DNA from: Neocallimastix lanati (nom. inval.)
Lineage: Eukaryota; Neocallimastigomycota; Neocallimastigomycetes; Neocallimastigales; Neocallimastigaceae
NCBI GenBank assembly: GCA_016946835.1
Contig: JACVTC010000080.1
Span: 296,501 to 360,500 of the forward strand
Direction: 5' to 3'
DNA: 64,000 bases
The position numbers and the translations under genes are program-made. This document shows, piece by piece, positions 53,560 through 64,000 of this stretch. A model generated the notes under the pieces. It saw only the letters and a program-made list of their open reading frames with translations, had not been told where the DNA came from and made no database searches. How positions within the stretch are numbered: the first letter of the stretch is position 1; each line of letters opens with the position of its first letter.

Positions 53560-54705
53560 TATTCGACAAAGATTACTATTCCGACGGTATAAACACAAAC
53601 TAATCAGGATCGTTAACATTGAAAATGCCATTAGATAGGCTAGAATGGTCAATACATCTGAAGGAGAAGACCATAATTTATTTTGGATAAAGCGAGTCAA
53701 AATTTTTGCTTACATATTAGATATATTTCCATTAAAAAAAGCAATTGAAAACTTTTACCTAGATAGAGATATGGTAGAAAAATAAATCAAAGCTAAGGCT
53801 TATAAGAAAAATAAATTTGAGAAAACTAGAGACTACCTTAAGCTCAACTTCAAGTATCCTGAATTTAACATTGGCTTCCGATGGGTACTTTCATTCCAGA
53901 TGTGGATATAAATTCGATACTCGTGTTGCTAAAGCTGCCAAAATGATTGTAGAAGACTATCCAGAAAGGTATCTTGTTATTATAGAAAAAATTGTAATCC
54001 TCGATTGGAACATTGGTTTTTTTAAATGCTATCTTTTCCGTTCATTTCGAATGAATATTTTAAGGATATTGAAATTCTTTATCAAAAATTTTATACTATT
54101 TCTAAATATTGTCCAATATCAAATAATAATGTATACTCTGTTATCACAGATATGAATAATATAGAATTAAGTTCTTATTCTGATAGTAGTAAAGAAGTAT
54201 ATAATATTAATAATAATAACAATAGAAGTAATATTGCTAATAATAGTAGTATTAGTGATAGTGTAAATAGGAATATTAATATTAATAATAGTGAAAATTA
54301 TAGTATCGTTACTACTAATGTAGTGAATAATTCAATTGGTGTAAATCGTGTCAATTTAAGTAATTTTCAGAATAATGAGTATATAAATATATATGTGACG
54401 TGGTACCGATTATATATCTTCCTTCTTGGTGGAAGAGATGCAGACATTATTGATATAAATTATAAAAAGGAATGGGATGTTTTGTATAAGAACCAAATCA
54501 TTTCTGGTGATTATTCAAAAACGCTATTCTTGGTGCGATCTTCAGCTCTCTTTTACAGAATTTATGACTCGGGCTAGTACACGACAAAGGTTACTTTTCC
54601 GAAAATATAAACGCAAACTATCTAGGAGCGTCAACACTGAAAATGCAGTAAGACAGGCTAGCAGGGCCAATGCCTCTGAAGGAGAAGACCATAATTTTAG
54701 ATAGT
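53560..54705 (+). pseudogene. Broken, repeated coding-like fragments of unknown family
   Basis: The segment coding RQRLLFRRYKHKL...NTSEGEDHN (about 53575-53690) recurs as RQRLLFRKYKRKL...NASEGEDHNFR at 54580-54703, with the first copy interrupted by a stop. Between them are stretches of protein-like sequence in different plus-strand frames: SDGYFHSRCGYKFDTRVAK (from about 53877), a segment reading EYFKDIEILYQKFYTISKYC (54055), a Ser/Asn-rich part and NIYVTWYRLYIFLLGGRD near 54390. A tract of 183 codons (54026-54577) is open. I do not recognise the family. The pattern looks like remains of one protein partly duplicated, or of a mobile element. Confidence 0.4.
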
Positions 54706-55085
54706 CAATTCAAACCCTAATCCATAAGGAGGTGGGGTTCGTTGCATATGAACTTTTTTCTGAATTTATTTATACACTTGTTTTTGATTATTACTTTTTA
54801 TTTCACGTTACTATTTCAAATATTATTATGTTCAAACTGGACAAATAATATTTATTTATTTTATTAATTCTGTGTTTTTCATTTTTTATTAAAACTAAAA
54901 GTATTCATGTATTTCATAAAAGAATAAATAAATAAAGATTAAAGTTCGTAATGATTGTGGCTATAAAAAAAAATTAGATTGTCAATTCAAATCCTAATCC
55001 GGAATAAGAATTCCTTTTAAACAGAAATATTATAATCTGGAGGTGAGGTACGTTGCATATGAACTTTTATCTTATTTTATTTATA
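54704..55085. repeat. Duplicated tail following the coding-like fragments
   Basis: gtcaattcaaaccctaatcc ... ggaggtggggttcgttgcat at 54704-54760 recurs as gtcaattcaaatcctaatcc ... ggaggtgaggtacgttgcat at 54980-55058. Both are followed by atgaactttt and an AT-rich end with ttatttatacac. Confidence 0.75.
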
Positions 55086-56317
55086 CACCTTAAATAAAAA
55101 TATTTATTTTATTTATTTTTAATATTTTTTTTTTAAAAATTCATTTAATATAATAAAATTTTCTAAAATTTCCGTATTAGTATTATAATTAATAAATATA
55201 TTTAATATAATTTAATATACGCTTAATATAATAAAAAATAAAAATTTTTTCATCTTTTTTAAAAAATTCCTTTAATATAATAAAAATTTCTAAAATTTCC
55301 GTAATAGTATATATAATTAATAAAGATTTTTAATAATATTTAATATACACTTAATATAATGATATGAAATAGAAATAAAAACTCTAATTAATAATAAATT
55401 TATGTTAATTAAGAAATGTAGTAAAAGCATAAATTTATGTATTAATCTAGTTTTTATTGTATTTATATTAGAAATTAATTTATATATTTTTATTATTTAA
55501 TTTTAACATTAATGAAAATAAATTAATATTTATACTTTAATATAGGAAAACTTTATTATAGTAAATAATTATAAAAGAGAAAAATATTTAGAAATAGTTT
55601 TATTTCTTAGTCCCAGAATAATTTATAGTAGATTAGTGTAATTCTTGAGATCAAAATATGAAAATAAATATTAATTTTAGGAATAAATGTTAGTTTACAT
55701 TTTAAATAATGATAAGTAAATGTAATTTTTCTAAATAAATAAAATTTAAATAAAATTATTTTTATAAAACATATAAATTATATCCCCCAAATAAAGAATA
55801 AACTTTAAAAGAACCGAACCTGAACTTCGTACTTTATCAATAATAAAAAATAAAATTTTTTTCATTTTTTTAAAAAATTTTCTATTGTTCTTTATATAAA
55901 ATTTTGTAATATATTGATGGGTGTCATTTTATTTAGCAATATATTATTTCAAAACTTTAATTATTATTTTTTATTATTACGTTTGAACTAAAAAATCATC
56001 AAACTTTTTACAGATCTGATTTTTGCCAAATTAAAATAACCTCAATACGAATAAATGTTTATTCTCAAAAAATAACTTAATATTAATAATTATATTAAAA
56101 AGTTTTCATATATCAATAAAATACAAGATAAAAATAATTAAAAAATAACATTTTTTAAATAATTCAAATATTTAAAATTACATTTAATAATATATATTAT
56201 TCAATTTTTTTTTTTTTTTTTTTAATTTTCTTTTCTTTTTTTTCTATTTTAATTTTAATTTTTTTTTTTTTTTTTTTTTTTTAATTTTCTTTTCTTTTTT
56301 TTCTATTTTAATTTTAA

Positions 56318-56349
<32 letters not shown>

Positions 56350-57111
56350 TTTTTTTCTTTTTTTCTATTTTTTTTTTTTTTTTTTCTATTGTTATAAATT
56401 AATTATATTTATTATATACAATGATATTGAAACAATAAACAATTCAAATTTTTTAAAAAAAGTAAATTAATTATTATTTTAATAATTATCTAGATCTATG
56501 TATTAATAAAATTTAATTTTTGAAAATACATAATCATTATACAAGTTTACTTTTTTAGCACTATTATAATAAATATATAATACATTACAACAAAAAAATA
56601 TTAAATTATTAATAAAATGATAAATAATTAATAATTATTAAAAATTATATAAATAAAAAAAAAAAAAAAAATAAATAAATAGTAATATATATAATAATAA
56701 TATAATAAAAAAAATTACATAATTCATGAAATTTATTTATTTATTTTTATGTTTATAAAATAAATAAATATATATATATTTTTAAAATAAAATAAAATAT
56801 TAAGTATTATATTAGATAATTAATTTAAATATTTAATAGCTATAATTTGTCATTATAATGACAATTTTTCTTTTTTTTGTTTTGACAATATGAATACCCT
56901 ATTAAATATAAAACTCAACAAATCATAGTTATAATAGAAGATAATAAAAACAATCTCATAAAATAATTTTTAAAAAAAATAATCATTAATATTAAATTTA
57001 TAGATTTAAGATGAAAAATGAATAATAAAAATATATTTTTTAATTTTTCATAGTACTATAGTATATTATAAAAAAAAAATACATCATTTTTTAAAATATT
57101 ATTATTCAAAA
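55086..57111. other. Intergenic AT-rich DNA, no gene seen
   Basis: Two related copies near 55125-55215 and 55255-55345 share taatataataaaa.tttctaaaatttccgta. Duplicated T-rich blocks at 56205-56345 repeat ttaattttcttttcttttt. The right end holds the 3' flank of the MATH gene. Confidence 0.55.
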
Positions 57112-59754
57112 TTACAATATCACTTGATTATTCTCAGGTAATTTAGATGTTTGAGGCTGTGGTCGAACAATATCTTGTTCTGAAGGTGATGAAAGTATCG
57201 GAAGGGACTTTTTCGTATTGGGTTGAAGCGATTGCTCCTTTAAAGAAGATTGTTCCGGTGAAGGAATAGGAGGAGGTGAAGATGTTAATCTAGGTGATTG
57301 CATAGATGAAAAAGATGTTTGTTGATCAATATTATTTTGCTTTGAAAGTTGAGAAGGTACAGGTGATTGTATTTGAGATTGAATAGGTGATGGATTGGTA
57401 TTGGAATCTTGAGAAGAATATTGTAAAGGTGACTGCATATTAACACTCTGTGGTAGTTGTATAACAACAATAGATGGTGACAAATTAGAATTTTGAGAAG
57501 AAGTTGGTATAGATAATATGTATTGTTGAGGTCCGACAAGTTGAGGTGAAAGCACTAAAGGATAATTAATTTGTTGTTGTTGTTGTTGCTGCTGCTGCTG
57601 TTGTTCCTGTTGAGAGTTAGGAATATTAGAAGAAGGTTGTAATAAAATTTGGAATGCTGGTGAATTGATACTTTGAATTGTGGAAAAGGTAGGTGAGACA
57701 ACTGTAGAAGCTGTTGCAGGTATTTGAATTTGGGAAACTCTAGGATTACCATTGTTTGAATCTTGAGAAGAAGGTTGTGATGAAAATTGATATATTTGAG
57801 GATTGATAATTTGTGGTGAAGACGTAGAAGGCAATTGAATTTGAGAAATATTAGTTGGTAGTAGATTTGCTTCAGAATTAGCAGAATTAAGTGAATGAGA
57901 ACCATTTGATTTATCATTATGATTCATTGATGGCGATAATGTTGGAGAATTAATCATTTGAAGGGATAGAGATAATAGTTGAGATTGTTGTAGTGGTAGT
58001 AGTTGTTGAGAAGCATATTGTGGGCCATTATTATATTGTTGAGCATAAGATAAATTAGAATTTCTCAAATTTTCTAAAGATTTATAGTATTTATTATTAA
58101 TATTTAAGGGTAAAACATCTATATAAATTACAAATAATTAAAATAAAAAAAAAATTTAAAGACATATTAATATAATATTTATATTGCTATATAGTAATAA
58201 TAATACTAGTAACTATATATGATTAATAATATAAAAAATGTAAAATTTATTATATAATTAACCTTTTTTATTATAATTATAAACTTGAATATAAATACTA
58301 ATTACTGTTTTACTGTTTTCTATTAAGGGTAATGAAGAAGAACTTTGTGCTGATTTAAATAATTCTGTTTGCTTAATAAATTGAGAATAGCCATATTGAT
58401 TATTTTTAAGACTGTAAAATTTAAGTGATGATATTGCTAATTATAAAATAAATTTATTCATAATTTCAATTTTTTTTTATTTATAATTTTTTTTTAAGTT
58501 TAGTTATATATATTATTAAAGTTTTTTACGTAATTCAAGTTAATAAATGATAATAGTCTAATTTATTGAATTAATTAATTATAAAATAAAATATTTCTTA
58601 CGTTCAGTTTTATAAATAGAATAATTTTTATAATTACGAAGAGATATAATAAAATTAACGCAAACATCAATGGTAGAATCCATTTTTTCTTCAATATCTA
58701 AATTTGTTAAAAAAATAGATACATAATCATTGTTGTTATTACTTATTCCATTTGGATATAATAGAATTTTCCTTATTTATTGATAATAATAATAAAAATA
58801 TATAAATAAATAAATAAATATATAAATAAATAAATAGATAAATATATATATATATATATAAATAAATAAGAATATTTACTATAATATAATTTTTAAATAT
58901 CTTACAAAAATTAAAATTAATAGTATTAAATATAATAATTTAAAAATTTAAATACCATAAATGACCTGCTGCCATGAATTCTGGACTATATGCTTGATCA
59001 TTGAGTTTATCCCAATCTCCAATTCTCCATTCATATTGTCCTTCATCAATAACTTCATTACTATCAAGAAAATTGATATTATTAACCATTAAGGATTTAA
59101 GAGTATTAAAGTATTTTACTATTCATATATATATATATATATATATATATTATTATTATCATTAAATTATTAAATATTTTATTATGAATGTAATAATAAT
59201 AGTATTTTCATTCAATTATTATTATTATTATTATTTAATATTATTTTTGCATAATTATTATTATATTTAATGGTATATTGAATTTTGATATATATAAATG
59301 TATATACCTTTTCCAGAATATTTACAGACCCGAATATAAACACTAATAATTGTTTTTCCATTTTCTACTAAAGGTTTGATAGAATCTTTATTGATTTTGA
59401 ATAATTCAACTTGTTCTATAAAATTTTGGTAACCTACTCTGTAATTTTCTTTATCGAAACTTCTAAGTGATTGTGATCCTACAATTATGAAATTTAAATA
59501 TATTAATATTAATACTAATATTTATATATATATATATATATATTAGATGTTTATTATAAAGTAATAATAATGATTAACCTTTTATTTTATAACAGGTACT
59601 ATCATTACAACTTCGAATTGACAATGCACAATATGCACATGGATGTGAAGTATTATCTTCATTTAAAACATCCATGTTTTTTAAATAAATAGATATATAA
59701 TCTTTATCTTTATTTCTTCCATTAAAACCAGTTGGATATAATTCAATTTTCCTA

Positions 59755-59800
<46 letters not shown>

Positions 59801-60512
59801 GTTGAAAATATTTATTAATTTATTATATATATATATATATAATTTTATTAATTTGTATGTCTATTAATAATTTGAATAAATAAATAAATATATATATATA
59901 TATCAATAAAATAAAAAAAAAATTGATGAATTACCATTTATAATTACCAATTTCAAATTCTGGACTTTCTTCTAGTTCATTTAGTGATTCCCAATTATCA
60001 ATTTTCCATTCATAGTAATCTTCCCCAATAATTTTATCTCCTTTTATTTCTTCTGTATCTATATATTCTTTTAACTGTTGAATATGTTTTTCTTTAATAA
60101 CTATTAATATATTAAAATATATATTAATATTTTTTTAATAATTAAAACTTTAGTTAATTATATAAAATCTAATATACTAATAAACAAACAAAAAAATGGA
60201 TAAAATATATAAAATCTAATATACTAATAAACAAACAAAAAAATGGATAAAATATATAAAATCTAATATACTAATAAACAAACAAAAAAATGGATAAAAT
60301 ATATAAAATCTAATATACTAATAAACAAACAAAAAAATGGATAAAATATATAAAATCTAATATACTAATAAACAAACAAAAAAATGGATAAAATATATAA
60401 AATCTAATATACTAATAAACAAACAAAAAAATGGATAAAATAAGTGTACCTTTTGCAACCTCTATTTTAGATTTCTTTTCTATATTTGGAGATGATTTGA
60501 ATTATATTAATA

Positions 60513-60546
<34 letters not shown>

Positions 60547-61440
60547 TATTATTATTTTTATTACAATATAATAAAGTATTAAATAAAAAATATATATATA
60601 TTATTGATATAAAATGTATTTATACATTTAACTATATAATATATAATAGTGATAATAATAATAATAACAACAACAATAATATACCTTCTTCTTCATTTCT
60701 ATATACACGAAGATATACACCAATAATAGTTTTATTATTTTCAACTAATGATTTATTAGTAATATTATTTCTTTTAAATAAATCAGATTTTCTAATGAAA
60801 TTTTTATGTCCATAAGAATAATTAATTCTACTATAATCATTTGATAATGCTATTTAAAGAATTTTTTTTTTATTTTTTTAAATGTATTTAAATTTAGTGT
60901 ATATATATATCAATATATATATTTATAATTGTTTATAAAATAATATATAAATACCTCCATTATTATAAAAGCATGTACAATCATCACAATTACGAATAAA
61001 GAATGTATAACTTGAACATATATATACAGAATTATCAATTTCAGCATCCAAATTTTTCAAAAATATTGATATACAACCCTCACTACTATCATTTTCACCA
61101 GTTACATAAAGTTTTAACTTCCTATTTTTTGTATATATATATTTTTTATTAAAAAACATTAAACCATTTAAAATTTTGATAATTAATTAGTTTAATAAAA
61201 TATAATAAAATATAATTACAATATTCAATTAAAAATGTGAATATGTGCTTGTTTTTTATAAAAAAATAATTAACGAAATACCATTTATAACCACACAGAC
61301 TAAATTTTGGACTATATTCAAAATTAGAGATACTTCTCCATTTACTAATTTCCCATTCATAATAATCTTCATTAATAATTTCAAGATTATTTTTATTACG
61401 TATAGCATTTTTTGCTTCTTTAATATATGAATCTTTTGTT

Positions 61441-61501
<61 letters not shown>

Positions 61502-63150
61502 TGATTTTAGATTTTTTATTTATTTATTTGTTTATTTTTTTTTAAAATATATAGATACTAATAATTAATTGCCTTTAAATATAATATGAATACTAACCTT
61601 GTTCGCTATTTTTGTATACTCTTATATATGCTCCAATTATTAGTCTGTTGTTATTTACTAACGGTTTTCGGGTACTTGTACTTTTGTTAAGTAATTCAGC
61701 TTTTTTAATAAATTTAGGTATTCCTTTGGAATAATTATTTTTGTTAAAAAATTCCAGATTGGATACTATAAAAGATGATATATATATAAATATATATTAA
61801 TTATATGAAAATATTAAATTAATATATTATTGTTATTGTTATTATTTATATTATTAATTTTGAGTTGTATGATAATCTTAAAATATATTAATTAATTAAT
61901 AATAAAATTAGTTATTTACATCCATTAATGGTATAACATGAATAATCCGAATGATTTCGTATTACTAATACATAATTAATATATATATTATTAGTAATAT
62001 TATTATAGGCATCTATACTTTGTATGCATAGTGATACATAATCTTTATTTTCATCGTTATATCCATTTGGGTATAGTTTAAGTTTCCTTTTATATTTAAA
62101 ATTATGAAAATATAAAATTTTATGGCATAAAAAATTAATTAATTATTTTATTATTCCTGTTATTATTATTTCTTGAATTTTATTATAAAATGATTTATAA
62201 ACAATGAATATTAAAATATTTATATTTATTTATATATTTTTTATTTGGAAATTATTATTTCAAAAGTTATATGAAATGAAATAAATATTAATATATATAT
62301 ATATATATATATATTTATTCATTATACCATTTATATCCACCAGCTTCAAATTCTGGACTTTTTTCTTCATTTAAAAGTTTATTAAAATTCTTAATTTCCC
62401 ATTCAAAATAATTTTCTCCACTAATTTCACGATCAACATTTTCAATCTCATTTCCTAATTCTTTAACAATTTGCTCTATATATATATATATATATTAGTA
62501 GAAAATATATTATGAATTATTTTATAGTTAATAACAATAATAATTTGTAATAAATAATACAGATTGTAAATATAAATATAATTATAAACTAACTTTTAGT
62601 GTTATACTTATAAACTCGAATGTATACACCAATAATAGTTTTATTATTTTGAACTAATGGTTTATTGAATTCTTCATTTTTTATTGTTAAGTCAGATGTA
62701 TTTATAAATTGTGAGATTCCATTTACTGGTTTAATATTATTAAAATATGAAAAAGATGATGCTACTGAAAATTATCAAAATCATTAATATTATAACTATT
62801 AATATTTTTGCTTTATTCAAATGCTTTTTGATTATTATTTCATTAACAGTTAAAATATATTTTTATTTTTATTATTATTATTTTTTTTTAATTTATGTAA
62901 TTCTTATATTTAAATTTTTAATGAAATACTATATACTTTCATATTTCATATTAGAATAATCCTCAGAATTTCTTATATAGAATATGTATTTTGAGCAGAT
63001 ATGTAGTGTTTCATCATTTTCGACATCTAAATTTTTTAAATAAATTGATACATGTTCTTCATCATCTTTTTTATGCCGATTTGGATATAACTTTATATTC
63101 CTATATAGATATATAATATATATTTATATTTAATAATAATAATAATAATC

Positions 63151-63199
<49 letters not shown>

Positions 63200-63612
63200 T
63201 AACAACAACCATATATATATATATAATATTAAAATTATATATAATAAAATTTTTTATTTTGTTATTATTATTTTAAAAATATTATTTTAAATAATGTTTA
63301 AAATACCATGTGTATCCAGCGGCTTCAAAGTTCGGACTATATTCACAATTTGATAGTTGATCCCAATTATTAATTTCCCATTCATAATGATTTTCCTTAA
63401 AAATTTCATAACTATTATCTTTAATCAAATGTTTTAACTTTTCAATATATTTCTCTACAAGATATTAATTATAATAATTATTTGTTTAAAAATAAAATAT
63501 TATTATTAACAATATATTTATATTTATTTTTGAATAAAATATATGGTATCGTTGCACTGTGAAGGAAATTAATACCATTTAAGTTTTTTGAATTAGTCGA
63601 AAATAGGCCCAT
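57112..63612 (-). CDS. Five-MATH-domain protein with Gln/Ser/Pro-rich tail, 18 exons, 1179 aa
   Basis: Minus-strand exons: 63612-63576, 63454-63307, 63100-62937, 62764-62594, 62475-62328, 62086-61920, 61765-61598, 61432-61282, 61121-60955, 60849-60685, 60479-60450, 60100-59935, 59751-59579, 59478-59308, 59118-58956, 58771-58602, 58436-58263 and 58118-57112. Phases agree throughout and the total is 1180 codons with stop. Start MGLFSTNSKNLN, no signal peptide. Three exons encode each MATH (meprin/TRAF homology) domain: the first ends in YxWxIxxW...SPEFE..GYKW, the second runs L(Y/F)PNG...DYVSIYLKNLD, the third is KFI...L..(K/R)PLV.N.KTIIGVYIRVY. Domains lie near residues 33-172, 195-333, 357-494, 530-674 and 700-843. 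The 335-residue tail is Gln/Ser/Pro-rich with a pure Gln run. MATH domains bind partner peptides, often in ubiquitin-linked complexes. No BTB or protease domain is present, so the function is unknown, probably cytosolic. Confidence 0.87.
57560..57615 (-). repeat. Poly-Gln codon run in MATH protein tail
   Basis: CAA/CAG codons give a run of about eleven Gln preceded by QEQ. The mix of CAA and CAG suggests some age or selection rather than pure slippage. Confidence 0.85.
60161..60442. repeat. 47-bp minisatellite, 6 copies, inside intron 11 of MATH gene
   Basis: Six identical-looking copies of a 47-base unit starting tataaaatctaatatactaa and containing aaatggataaaat. The array starts six bases downstream of the exon 11 donor and fills most of the intron (60101-60449). 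Confidence 0.95.
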
Positions 63613-64000
63613 TGTTACTATTATTTTACTATAGATAAATTAATAATATTAAATATAATACTTTTTTTCAACAATTATTATTTTTTATTACTCATTAACA
63701 TTAAAAAGGAAAAGAGGTAAAAAAAAAATAAAAAAAAAAAAAGAAAAAATTTTGTAAAAAATATTAGCAAAAATCTTAAGAATAACAATAAAATTAAAAT
63801 GTATGAATTAATAAATTATATAAAATATTTAATAAATAAATAATATATAAATAAATATAATTAATAATGAAACGATTATAAATTGTAAACTGATAAAAAA
63901 AAAAGTAGTAATAATTTATTAAACTTTAAAATTACAAACAGTAATATGATTAGTTTTTATCTATTAATTTTAAATTCATTTAAATATATGTAAAATGTAA
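63613..64000. other. Upstream region of MATH gene to window edge
   Basis: Presumed promoter and 5' UTR of the minus-strand MATH gene. AT-rich with A-runs (63720-63740). No other gene is visible up to the edge. Confidence 0.5.

Overview
The window looks like nuclear DNA of an anaerobic gut fungus (Neocallimastigomycota). It is extremely AT-rich, full of poly-A/T, ATT, TTTA and TTTTA tracts, and its genes carry short AT-rich GT..AG introns. The gene content is also typical of that group: a secreted GH105 glycosidase with a fungal dockerin, a CotH protein with the secretion signal usual for such proteins, a pyruvate formate-lyase with a hydrogenosome-type N-terminal extension, and a class C GPCR-like receptor with a solute-binding ectodomain. 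The phylum call is inference from content; there is no rRNA in the window.

Layout. 1-5 kb: non-coding, with a two-part satellite and two unexplained GC-richer islands. 5.2-8.9 kb (-): a 5-exon gene for a solute-binding-protein/7TM receptor (777 aa). 11.7-12.2 kb (-): a 2-exon small unknown protein (116 aa). 13.4-19.7 kb (-): a 7-exon gene (1743 aa) with three tandem CotH modules. 22.8-32.3 kb: a decayed Ty1/copia element with an intact, recent copia element (25483-30316, identical LTRs, 5-bp target duplication) nested inside it. 33.7-36.2 kb (-): pyruvate formate-lyase. 38.9-39.9 kb (-): dead FLYWCH/MULE transposase gene. 40-42.1 kb: satellites and a third GC-richer island. 43.3-45 kb: coding relics, including a polytopic membrane protein pseudogene. 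45-51 kb: gene-free, with one pair of diverged direct repeats. 51-52.9 kb (+): dockerin-GH105 hydrolase. 53.5-55.1 kb: repeated, broken, unidentified coding-like fragments. 57.1-63.6 kb (-): an 18-exon gene (1179 aa) with five MATH domains and a Gln/Ser/Pro-rich tail.

The split genes were assembled by hand: exon joins were chosen so that donor and acceptor sites, intron phase and protein similarity between repeats all agree. All four multi-exon minus-strand models close to a whole number of codons. The dockerin-GH105 enzyme fits attachment to a cellulosome-like complex for pectin breakdown, the CotH protein is secreted but shows no dockerin, PFL serves mixed-acid fermentation, and the receptor could sense external solutes. 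These links are inference from families, not from operon-like linkage. No tRNA, rRNA, CRISPR or prokaryotic signal was found.
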